IMG/VR virus record: IMGVR_UViG_3300028733_000004
Coordinates: 1-56,346 of that record
DNA: 56,346 nucleotides
Direction: 5' to 3' (one strand)
From: a virus
Part shown: piece after piece, positions 1-6,105 of the stretch
Layout of the letters: each line of letters opens with the position of its first letter
Position numbering within the stretch: the first letter of the stretch is position 1
The notes under the pieces: generated by a model
The model's input: only the letters and a program-made list of their open reading frames with translations
Told to the model about the DNA's origin: nothing
The model's database searches: none
Made by a program: the position numbers and the translations under genes

Positions 1-368
1 TGGTAATCCTTATTGCCATTCCCCTACTTATTTCCCTTGCTTGCTATTCCCAAGTTCCCTGGAAGGATAACATCCATAACCCAGATAATGCAGATTACAT
101 TGCTGAGGTTGCCTTTAACCTGGATCTCCCAGACTCTATGGTAACCCAATCCTTATTTAACGAAAGGTATCTGCCTTCATACCAAATGGGCAGACCCAGG
201 GTAATCTACAAGAAGCCTAAAGCTAAAAGAGATTCCACTACTAATATAACTTATATAGATGGCTACGTAAGATACCCAGTATACGTTACCCGGAACAATA
301 AGGTATATATATCAAGGATATCGAAGAAGGGGAACTATTATAGGAAGTATATATCCTTAGCCCAATGA
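1..368 (+). CDS. Lipoprotein-like protein, 5' end outside the window
   Basis: The reading frame is open from the left edge (first full codon at base 3) to the TAA at 366-368, so the true start lies upstream. The visible N-terminal part is a hydrophobic run ending in LISLAC, which resembles a signal peptide followed by a lipobox cysteine. Position -3 is Ser rather than the usual Leu, so the lipobox is relaxed. The mature part is rich in Tyr, Lys and Arg and has no domain I recognise. The stop overlaps the start of the next gene (ATGA), which suggests co-translation with the small membrane proteins that follow. A surface or lysis-related lipoprotein is possible. Coding status is fairly sure; function is unknown. 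Confidence 0.6.
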   Translation, partial: VILIAIPLLISLACYSQVPWKDNIHNPDNADYIAEVAFNLDLPDSMVTQSLFNERYLPSYQMGRPRVIYKKPKAKRDSTTNITYIDGYVRYPVYVTRNNKVYISRISKKGNYYRKYISLAQ

Positions 369-559
369 AAATGATCTTAGTGATTTATCCAATACCCTGG
401 TCTAGGGTAAGGCCAATGCCCATAATAGTATTTGCCTCAGGTATGGTATTAATAATCCTTCCAGCATGGCTATTCCAATTATCAGTTAAGGAACAGAATG
501 AGACTATAGAATCATATAAACCTTTAAACATTACACCTCATGAAGAAGACATCACCTAA
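365..559 (+). CDS. Small single-pass membrane protein (64 aa)
   Basis: The start codon overlaps the stop of the lipoprotein-like gene. Residues about 18-40 are one strongly hydrophobic segment (IIVFASGMVLIILPAWLF), followed by a polar tail, so this is probably a single-pass inner-membrane protein. It overlaps the next small ORF by 20 nt. The cluster of a lipoprotein and short membrane proteins recalls holin/spanin-type lysis sets, but no family motif is visible. A separate holin and endolysin candidate lies near 20-22 kb. Function unknown. Confidence 0.5.
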   Translation: MKMILVIYPIPWSRVRPMPIIVFASGMVLIILPAWLFQLSVKEQNETIESYKPLNITPHEEDIT

Positions 560-626
560 GAATGAACTGGGCTTTGGCATTATAATACTTATCATTGCCA
601 TCTGCTGTATACTTGCATTTACTTAA
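540..626 (+). CDS. Tiny membrane protein (28 aa)
   Basis: A 28-codon ORF starting ATGAAGAAG overlaps the end of the previous gene by 20 nt and ends with TAA 40 nt before a strong terminator. After a charged N-terminus (MKKTSPKNE), residues about 11-27 form a continuous hydrophobic helix (GIIILIIAICCILAF). Gene-end overlap, a basic start and a terminator at the right distance support a real gene, but at this length chance cannot be excluded. Function unknown. Confidence 0.4.
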   Translation: MKKTSPKNELGFGIIILIIAICCILAFT

Positions 627-664
627 AGTGTTCACTACACTGACAAAGGCTACCTAAGCCTTAT

Positions 665-705
665 TAGGATCTTGAGTTTTTAGTCATTCTCAAGATCCTA
701 TTTTT
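665..705 (+). terminator. Rho-independent terminator
   Basis: A perfect 12-bp stem (TAGGATCTTGAG at 665-676 with its complement at 689-700) encloses a 12-nt loop and is followed by five T residues and then GTGTGTG. It closes the left-edge gene cluster. Confidence 0.85.
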
Positions 706-840
706 GTGTGTGAAAGCCACTAGCTATGCACTTGCTTCGGAAGGTTCAGGCCTTTATATGCTCCGTAGATGGCCCTAATGTTATTTTGTATTTAGAGGCA
801 AGGCCTACATCTCAGGCTTACCTTTAGGGCCCTAATTAAA
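706..840. other. GGCC-containing intergenic stretch
   Basis: No convincing ORF. GGCC occurs at 749, 771, 802 and 828, far above expectation for AT-rich DNA. The stretch begins with CCACTAGCTA shortly after the terminator tail, and the same decamer recurs after the next terminator near 1408. It may be structured RNA, a protein-binding region or a remnant; this cannot be settled by reading. Confidence 0.4.
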
Positions 841-872
841 TTTGTATATATGAAATAAAATGATTATATTTG
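841..872 (+). promoter_or_regulatory. Bacteroidetes-type promoter
   Basis: TTTG at 841-844 is followed after 20 nt by TATATTTG at 865-872, an exact match to the TAnnTTTG -7 element of Bacteroidetes housekeeping promoters. The next gene starts 45 nt downstream. Confidence 0.65.
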
Positions 873-917
873 TAGACTATAATAATATAGTAACAACAAT
901 TTTAAAAATGACTAATT

Positions 918-1334
918 ATGCAAAACCTACAAAATTTTACCCAACTCCTTGCCCAACAAATCCTGGATAACCCAGTACCAGACATGGATGATGCCCTAAC
1001 CTCTGAAGGACAGATCATAATGGACTTCCCTGGTTACTCAAGTATGGAACTATCTGTAATACTGGTTGAACACTCTACACCAATGGGTCTCTCACTTGCC
1101 ATACTCTTAACCGAGGACGATACCGAAGAAAATACTAACTTCTATACTGAACTCTACGAAGGTATTCTCACCATCGCTGCCATACTAAGGGACTACCTAG
1201 AATCCATCTTTTCAGAAAATACCAACTCTGATGCCTGCTCATTCTCTATAAACTGGGACACTCACCATGGTGCTCAACCTGGGGAAGACGGACTTTGGGA
1301 ACTAACCCTGAATATAACGGATTACCTTTCATAA
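918..1334 (+). CDS. Hypothetical acidic protein (138 aa)
   Basis: A soluble acidic protein of 138 residues with no signal peptide or membrane segment. It has a hydrophobic core (MELSVILVEHSTPMGLSLAI) and a Trp- and His-containing C-terminal part (INWDTHHGAQPGEDGLWELT). It is a single-gene transcription unit: a good promoter at 841-872 and a hairpin terminator at 1356-1384 flank it. Such isolated units next to non-coding DNA are often accessory or early host-takeover genes, but no family is recognisable here. Confidence 0.65.
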   Translation: MQNLQNFTQLLAQQILDNPVPDMDDALTSEGQIIMDFPGYSSMELSVILVEHSTPMGLSLAILLTEDDTEENTNFYTELYEGILTIAAILRDYLESIFSENTNSDACSFSINWDTHHGAQPGEDGLWELTLNITDYLS

Positions 1335-1355
1335 CCAGCTACCTAGCTACCTACA

Positions 1356-1390
1356 AAAGGTACCCTTATTACTTGGGTACCTTTCTTGTG
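1356..1390 (+). terminator. Terminator-like hairpin
   Basis: A perfect 10-bp stem (AAAGGTACCC at 1356-1365 with GGGTACCTTT at 1375-1384) with a 9-nt loop, followed by CTTGTGTG. The T-run is short and lies partly inside the 3' arm. It sits 21 nt after the stop of the hypothetical gene. Confidence 0.65.
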
Positions 1391-1690
1391 TGATTACCTT
1401 TCAAACCCACTAGCTACAGGTGTTAGGCCTTCAGCATCTGGCCTTATAGAACTCAGGATGAGGGGCCTTATTGAATCCATTGATGGCCTTTTTCTAAAAG
1501 CCACCGGCTACGAGGGCCCAGCGGTAAAGATTAGGCCCTATTGGGATTTAAAGCTTTCTCCATCTATGGCCCTGCCCAGGCATAAGGAGCATGGGATTTA
1601 GGGGATAAAGTATAGGCCTTAGATGGATAGAGATAAGGTACCTAAACCTTTCAAAGCCAGGAGCTAAGGCATCGTAACCACAACGCATTT
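1391..1690. other. GGCC-dense non-coding region
   Basis: Eight GGCC tetramers occur between 1426 and 1618 (at 1426, 1440, 1464, 1485, 1515, 1534, 1568, 1615), mostly as AGGCCTT, TGGCCTT or AGGCCCT variants. A 71-codon ORF (1386-1601) crosses the region, but its sequence follows the repeats and looks fortuitous. The stretch starts with CCACTAGCTA, as does the one at 706-840. GGCC is self-complementary, so the RNA could form several alternative hairpins. Possible roles are structured RNA, a protein-binding array or a packaging-related site; none is proven. Confidence 0.4.
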
Positions 1691-1972
1691 CCCAATATGC
1701 ATGTAATAAAAATATGTCATTTTTTAATGTCATTTTGTTGTATTCTTTTAACTATTACATTAATGTTTTTTAACTGTCAAAATAATTTATATTTAAAAAA
1801 ATAAACTACTTTTGAAATGTCAAACGGACAAAGATTTTTCTTTTTTACTTTGTACTGATTACAAAAACGCTCTTTGAATTTTTTTATTTATTTTTTATCA
1901 AAAAAATATCTATTAAAAAGAAAAACTATATATTTGATTTTTTATAAAACAACAATCTAAATTTAAAAAAAA
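1691..1972 (+). promoter_or_regulatory. AT-rich upstream region with -7 element
   Basis: About 280 bp of very AT-rich DNA with long A and T tracts and no ORF. TATATTTG at 1929-1936 is an exact TAnnTTTG -7 box, 37 nt before the next start codon. No clear TTG lies at the expected -33 position, but A/T tracts there could act as an UP-like element. The composition shift begins here and continues to about 2920. Confidence 0.45.
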
Positions 1973-2488
1973 ATGACTACATTAAGCAGTGACTCAAAAA
2001 ACGTTATTAATGCAAATAACGAAATTTCAAAAGCAATTGAAACAAGTTTAAAAAAATCTACTAATAAAGTAGAGAAAAAAGAAGTTGTAAAAAAAGATTT
2101 GAAAAAAGAAGCTACAACAACAAAAGCAAATGAGTATTTGCTTTCTATGCTAGATAAAAGTTTATTTGTTTCTAATTCGGGAATGAGTAAAGAAAATATT
2201 TATAAAGCTTCTATTTTTGCAACATGCATTACTGACAGAGATAAAAAAACAATCCGTAGAAAAATACGCAATAATATGGATAGTTTTATTAGTTCTTTTA
2301 TTTCGTATGAAACAAATAAAAATACTGATAAAATTAAAAAACTATTGACTGCATTTAAAGACTTTTACACAAATGTATATTCTTTAAATGATTATTCATT
2401 AAATAGTTTAATTAGTGCGAACACTGATACTGTAAAAAAGGATAATGTTATTAAAATGCTTTCAATTATCAAAAAGTATGACAAATAG
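1973..2488 (+). CDS. Hypothetical Lys-rich protein in an AT-rich cassette (171 aa)
   Basis: A basic protein. Residues 1-55 are low-complexity Lys/Thr/Ser/Asn and probably disordered. The rest is helical, with a charged block (ITDRDKKTIRRKIRNNMDSF) and a C-terminal block (FKDFYTNVYSLNDYSLNSL) that looks like a conserved small domain. Codon use differs sharply from the main phage genes: almost pure A/T third positions, AAA for Lys and no AGG for Arg. It has its own -7 element and a strong terminator, so it resembles a 'moron', an independently expressed gene acquired by transfer. Function unknown; interference with the host or with other phages is possible but unproven. Confidence 0.7.
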   Translation: MTTLSSDSKNVINANNEISKAIETSLKKSTNKVEKKEVVKKDLKKEATTTKANEYLLSMLDKSLFVSNSGMSKENIYKASIFATCITDRDKKTIRRKIRNNMDSFISSFISYETNKNTDKIKKLLTAFKDFYTNVYSLNDYSLNSLISANTDTVKKDNVIKMLSIIKKYDK

Positions 2489-2500
2489 TTTTATCATTCA

Positions 2501-2531
2501 AATAACAACATACATAGTGTATGTTGTTATT
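2501..2531 (+). terminator. Strong terminator after AT-rich gene
   Basis: A perfect 14-bp stem (AATAACAACATACA at 2501-2514 with its complement at 2518-2531), a 3-nt loop and a T-rich 3' flank. It starts 12 nt after the stop codon of the 171-aa gene. Confidence 0.85.
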
Positions 2532-2584
2532 ATTTCTTTTTATCTAATTAATTTAGTAGTTAAGCATTTTAATAATAAAAAAGC

Positions 2585-2842
2585 ATGAATATAAATAATG
2601 ATATTAATTTAGAACAACATTCAATATATAAAGATTTTGTTAAACAATATAATATTACATTGCTATCTTTTTATATTGATTTGAATTGTAGTGTAATGTT
2701 ATTTAGTTATGATAATTTAGATATAAAATATCAATTGAATAAAGATTTATTCATACATGAAATATCTATTTATTTTGATTGTTTAGATATTGAATTGATA
2801 AATATTTGTAGTGATAAATTCTTATTATCAATTGAATTTTAA
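2585..2842 (+). CDS. Small hypothetical protein in an AT-rich cassette (85 aa)
   Basis: An acidic 85-residue protein rich in Asp, Ile, Leu and Tyr, with no membrane segment or known motif. Like its left neighbour it is very AT-rich and flanked by strong terminators at 2501-2531 and 2861-2920, so it forms a second single-gene cassette. TAATTTAG near 2550, one mismatch from the -7 consensus, could drive it. Alternating hydrophobic and acidic residues suggest a small alpha/beta fold. Small acidic phage proteins of this kind sometimes bind host enzymes, but nothing specific can be read here. Confidence 0.6.
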   Translation: MNINNDINLEQHSIYKDFVKQYNITLLSFYIDLNCSVMLFSYDNLDIKYQLNKDLFIHEISIYFDCLDIELINICSDKFLLSIEF

Positions 2843-2860
2843 ATTATTATTAAATCAATT

Positions 2861-2920
2861 TTAAAGTACATTTAAAGGACTATTATTAATGTCCCCTATA
2901 AATGTACTTTAATTTTTTTT
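2861..2920 (+). terminator. Very strong terminator
   Basis: A perfect 14-bp stem (TTAAAGTACATTTA at 2861-2874 with 2899-2912) plus an inner GGAC/GTCC pairing, followed by eight T residues at 2913-2920. It ends the AT-rich cassette. Confidence 0.9.
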
Positions 2921-3094
2921 ATATGCAAACACCGTCCCCCTATTCCACACAGAGATCCCACACTGCCTCGTATAAGGTTCGAACCCATTAGGTGATACCC
3001 TCCCAATGATTACCTTCCCACTATCCTACCAAGCCCACTTCCCATAAAAAATATCCAGCACTTTTCATCCCTCGTATAAGCTCTCTTACCTCAC
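2921..3094. other. Intergenic region, no gene seen
   Basis: The gene-free interval 2843-3189 holds the terminator at 2861-2920, this stretch and a minus-strand terminator at about 3099-3134. The decamer CTCGTATAAG occurs twice here, near 2967 and 3072. A minus-strand tRNA-like fold at 2964-3034 was examined and rejected. I see nothing else. Confidence 0.4.
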
Positions 3095-3098
3095 ACAA

Positions 3099-3134
3099 AA
3101 AAGGTAGAGTTAACTTCCCAGTCTACCCTACCTT
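3099..3134 (-). terminator. Terminator of the minus-strand thyX operon
   Basis: Read on the minus strand, a stem of about 8 bp with one G-U pair (AGGGTAGA pairing with TCTACCTT, 13-nt loop) runs directly into a T-run and then GTGTG. It lies 55 nt beyond the last minus-strand gene. The TTGTGTG tail also follows the plus-strand hairpins at 665 and 1356. Confidence 0.6.
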
Positions 3135-3189
3135 ATAAAATCAATCCAGATCTTTTACTCAACCGTTGTTCAAATAATATTCAAAAAAA

Positions 3190-3435
3190 TCAAATTATGC
3201 GGGGTTTCCTAAACCCTTTGGATATTAATATAGTCAATATCATTCCCACCAATATAACCTCTAGCAAAGGAGAGAATACCCAAATAGTAATCAAGGATAA
3301 CATACTCAATGTATCTTGCTTTATCCCCTTTCTCCTTACTCCCCCATCCATAAAGAAAAGAAAAGTAACAAATACCAACCCTATAATATAGCCTAACCAT
3401 AGGCATATCATACCAAACGTATATAGAGCTCCCAT
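3190..3435 (-). CDS. Small membrane protein (81 aa)
   Basis: Two hydrophobic segments are visible, residues about 2-27 and 48-71, separated by a charged loop (MDGGVRRKGIKQD), so this is probably a two-pass inner-membrane protein. Its start codon overlaps the stop of the preceding minus-strand gene by one base, which indicates co-translation as the last gene of the thyX operon. Two-pass topology and small size are holin-like, but a better holin candidate lies beside the endolysin at 21584. Function unknown. Confidence 0.6.
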   Translation of the reverse strand: MGALYTFGMICLWLGYIIGLVFVTFLFFMDGGVRRKGIKQDTLSMLSLITIWVFSPLLEVILVGMILTILISKGFRKPRII

Positions 3436-3977
3436 TATACTAAGGATTGTTCTATGAGTTTAACTAATAACTTTGCTCTAGAGGTTACCTCAGTCTTCCC
3501 ATGGGCACTAGTGTGAGATGAGTAATCACCCTGTCCTGGTTTAATACCTCGGTAGTAGGTACATTCCTCTTTGGTAAGGATCTCATGTACCTGGGTCTTT
3601 TCATATACATTTGAACCATCATCCCCAAAGGTTAATTTCTCTGGTAACATTTCCCATAGTTCCCCTGAGGTATATGCAGGGATTAAAGGGATATCCTCAT
3701 ACCAATCACTTTCATCTACCATACACCATACCTCTTTGGTATTAGGTTCTAGGAAGTATTCATGCTTTTCAGTAGGACTAAGTTCCTTAACCCTCCAGAA
3801 GTTAGCTGGCATAAAATTGTTGAACTTCCCTGAACCATATATCTTCATACATAATTCTGGATTTAAAATACCCTGTTCTAATCCCATAGTAGGGGTAGCC
3901 AATTGGTCATAATCTAAGGTTTCATCTGGCTTGTATGCCGATAGATGAAACCTTACTGGTTTTGTTTTAGCTTCCAT
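3435..3977 (-). CDS. Hypothetical protein (180 aa)
   Basis: A soluble protein of 180 residues with many Trp, Tyr and acidic residues, including CMVDESDWYEDIPLIPAY followed by TSGELWEMLPEKLTFGD. No catalytic motif is recognised. The pattern of a short aromatic central domain resembles uncharacterised ORFs often found in early regions of Bacteroidetes phages, but I cannot name a family. It is followed without a gap by the small membrane protein gene. The 94-nt interval upstream may contain a promoter; no exact consensus was found. Confidence 0.65.
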   Translation of the reverse strand: MEAKTKPVRFHLSAYKPDETLDYDQLATPTMGLEQGILNPELCMKIYGSGKFNNFMPANFWRVKELSPTEKHEYFLEPNTKEVWCMVDESDWYEDIPLIPAYTSGELWEMLPEKLTFGDDGSNVYEKTQVHEILTKEECTYYRGIKPGQGDYSSHTSAHGKTEVTSRAKLLVKLIEQSLV

Positions 3978-4071
3978 AAGAATAAGTTTATTAATTAGTA
4001 ATACAATTTAATTATAAGACAAAGAAAATTACTAGAACACTATTTAGATTATGCAGGATTTACCCTTTTAT

Positions 4072-4539
4072 TCAATCTGGCATATCTATTTTTCTATAAT
4101 GGGTAACCAATGAATCTGATATACCCCACCTTTCCGGCCCCCAAGTAAGGAATACCATACAATTAGAGGTTTTAGTTACAAGGTACCTCCCATAATCATC
4201 AGGGTAATGGCCCTTTAACTGAGGTTCATATTCTATCCAATCAGTTTCATGTCTGATTGGGATAGAATAAGCCTCACATTTCTTGTAGTGGATAGCTTTA
4301 GCCATCCCTTGGTTAACTATTAGGTCTAAATCCTTTACCATACCCAAGATTAAGTCATATTGACTCTTCTCATGGAAGTATAAAGGGCCATATTTTATAA
4401 GAAAGGCCTTATAAGCAGAGGTCAAAGAGAATTTAGGGTCCCTTTTAATGGATTTGTCCACTACTAATACAACTCTTTCTAAGACTGATAAATGATTATC
4501 AGACATTAGGATGGTAGTTATAGCATCTGTTTTATTCAT
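4072..4539 (-). CDS. Hypothetical protein, DUF551-like C-terminus (155 aa)
   Basis: The N-terminal half is helical. The C-terminal half (residues about 105-155) contains GRYLVTKTSNCMVFLTWGP and ends with WGISDSLVTHYRKIDMP. This order of 'YLV', a Trp-containing strand and a final 'V.HY.KI..P' resembles the DUF551 domain of small phage proteins; the match is by eye only. It overlaps the upstream DUF3310 gene by 8 nt, so the two are likely translated together. Role unknown. Confidence 0.6.
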   Translation of the reverse strand: MNKTDAITTILMSDNHLSVLERVVLVVDKSIKRDPKFSLTSAYKAFLIKYGPLYFHEKSQYDLILGMVKDLDLIVNQGMAKAIHYKKCEAYSIPIRHETDWIEYEPQLKGHYPDDYGRYLVTKTSNCMVFLTWGPERWGISDSLVTHYRKIDMPD

Positions 4540-4870
4540 TACCCTTAATCTCTTTAGCCCACTCTTCTAGCCATTGAACTACATTAGTATCCTCAGGTGT
4601 ATCAAATTTAAAACTAAATGTAATAGTTTCAGGATTTTCTAGGCTTAATTCCTTAACTTTAGCTAAATACCAAGCCTCTTTATCCAAATCCTGCTGAATA
4701 AGGCTAAGACTTAAACCTTTTAAGCCAATTCTCATCCTGTATTTAAATGCATTCATTATACAGAAGTCAATGGTACTCTTGTAACCCCAGATATTTAACA
4801 TCATATCAATTACTTCTACTGGGTACTGGTTATAGTGAGATGGGTGATTTACTTGTTCTTCTTTACTCAT
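4532..4870 (-). CDS. DUF3310 family protein (112 aa)
   Basis: The N-terminal sequence VNHPSHYNQYPVEVIDM followed by a segment with FKYRMRIGLKG and a DLDKEAWYL motif is the diagnostic pattern of DUF3310, a small family common in phage nucleotide-metabolism and replication regions. Its biochemical role is not established. It overlaps the next minus-strand gene by 8 nt and ends a few bases after thyX, so it belongs to that operon. The acidic C-terminal tail of about 30 residues goes beyond the core motif. Confidence 0.8.
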   Translation of the reverse strand: MSKEEQVNHPSHYNQYPVEVIDMMLNIWGYKSTIDFCIMNAFKYRMRIGLKGLSLSLIQQDLDKEAWYLAKVKELSLENPETITFSFKFDTPEDTNVVQWLEEWAKEIKGNE

Positions 4871-4872
4871 AA

Positions 4873-5556
4873 TTAAAATGTTGTATCATAGGTTATATCA
4901 TCAAATACAATAGGTACCAGTTTCTGGAACTGTCTTAATAATGGGCACATGAGTTCCCTCATCTGTGGATGAGCTACCTTTTGAGCACGTTGTTTGAAAA
5001 TAGTTCTCCATTCCCTTAGGTTAGCAGTAACCACTATCTCAGTTTTCAGTGCATTAGGTAATACTGATCTAGCTTCCTGAGCAACCCAACCTTCTTTTAA
5101 TAAATCCAGGTAAACCTGTTCACTGTTAGACATTGAGTGATACCATAATTTGGTAACCCTATCAATCTTCATGTAGTTGTGTTCATTGAGGATTTTAACT
5201 AAGTCAAGTTGTTCATCACTAAGCCAGAATGGCTGGATGAATGTAAGCTCATTACCAAACTTTTCCTTTGCATAATTACAGTACCTTGTACTTTCCTGGG
5301 AAAATGACGCAATTCGATGACGTACTAATTCATGGGAGATACCCCGGTCACATACAAATAAAACTGAAATTGACTGATGTTCTAGTACTGATTCATGGCC
5401 AAGTTGTATTAACTTAGCAATAAACTTCTCAGCACTTTCATCAGTAATAAGTTCTTCACTCTTGTAACAGGTTCTTCCTGCACGTTCAATGCTCTGTATA
5501 ATTGTCTTGCCATTAATATCTGACAAGATCTGGGTAGATGGTTTAATTAATTTCAT
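4873..5556 (-). CDS. thyX: Flavin-dependent thymidylate synthase ThyX
   Basis: ThyX converts dUMP to dTMP using methylene-tetrahydrofolate, FAD and NADPH. The signature RHR(x)7S is clear (R79-H80-R81 in ELVRHRIASFSQESTRY), and the C-terminal QRAQKVAHPQMRELM fits the substrate-binding helix of the family. At 227 residues it has the usual length. It lies in a minus-strand operon between a hypothetical gene and the DUF3310 gene, with intergenic gaps of 1-2 nt. Its presence matters because two ThyA-superfamily genes lie at 44797 and 45723: if ThyX makes the dTMP, those proteins are free to do something else. Confidence 0.95.
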   Translation of the reverse strand: MKLIKPSTQILSDINGKTIIQSIERAGRTCYKSEELITDESAEKFIAKLIQLGHESVLEHQSISVLFVCDRGISHELVRHRIASFSQESTRYCNYAKEKFGNELTFIQPFWLSDEQLDLVKILNEHNYMKIDRVTKLWYHSMSNSEQVYLDLLKEGWVAQEARSVLPNALKTEIVVTANLREWRTIFKQRAQKVAHPQMRELMCPLLRQFQKLVPIVFDDITYDTTF

Positions 5557-5557
5557 G

Positions 5558-5992
5558 TTATGTTATTATTATGTTAAACTTCTTGGATAATTTCTTTAGC
5601 TTCTTGTAGATTGTCACTGTATCTTCTCTGGCAAGAGAATCAATACCAGTTGATATTGCATTCAACAGTGTTTTCATACTCTGTTTTGCAATGCGGTATT
5701 GATATTCTTTCTCTACTTCATCACTCCATAATTTATATGTAGCATTAACATTGGTTACACCCAAACGGGTTAATACTCCATTAGAGTGAATTATGGCTGA
5801 TAATTTAACTTGGTTACCAAGCAAGGCTACCTTAGTTTCTCGGTTAACCTCTTTTACAAAAGACTTATCAACTGTATATTGAGTAACGCATAATATTTCA
5901 TCTCCAATACGAAGTAATACTTCCGGAGCTTTTACAAAAGGAATTTTTGGTGTATCCCGTACAACCATAGAGTTTTTCTTCTTCTTTGCCAT
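5558..5992 (-). CDS. Hypothetical protein, first gene of the thyX operon (144 aa)
   Basis: Starts with a basic run (MAKKKKNSMVV) and has a predicted beta-rich middle and a helical, Lys-rich end (TIYKKLKKLSKKFNIIIT). No known motif or membrane segment. Only one base separates it from thyX. It is the first gene of the minus-strand operon, divergent from the methyltransferase gene, so the promoter should lie in 5993-6060; no exact TAnnTTTG box was found on that strand. Nucleic-acid binding is possible given the charge. Confidence 0.6.
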   Translation of the reverse strand: MAKKKKNSMVVRDTPKIPFVKAPEVLLRIGDEILCVTQYTVDKSFVKEVNRETKVALLGNQVKLSAIIHSNGVLTRLGVTNVNATYKLWSDEVEKEYQYRIAKQSMKTLLNAISTGIDSLAREDTVTIYKKLKKLSKKFNIIIT

Positions 5993-6105
5993 GTTCTAGT
6001 TAGTTTATTAATTATATATAACAATATGATCAGGGTAGTACCAACTAGAAAACTATTTGCAATACCACTATGGCCATATATATAATAATAACTAACTCAT
6101 TCTAT

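Noticed and set aside
1386-1601. 71-codon ORF in the GGCC-rich region
   Set aside because: Its codons follow the GGCC repeats, it starts within the terminator tail, and the protein has no sensible pattern.
2964-3034. Minus-strand tRNA-like fold with a GGTTCGAACC T-loop
   Set aside because: Acceptor arms pair at six of seven positions and a T-arm can be drawn with two G-U pairs, but the anticodon loop lacks T33, the variable loop is missing and the length is 71 nt. Probably chance or a decayed relic.
3197-3391. Plus-strand ORF opposite the small membrane protein gene
   Set aside because: It is the antisense shadow of the minus-strand gene, which has a one-base overlap with its upstream neighbour.
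6070-6105. Upstream ATG of the methyltransferase
   Set aside because: The extra residues are not conserved-looking and CTATTTG just upstream may be part of its promoter; kept only as an alternative.
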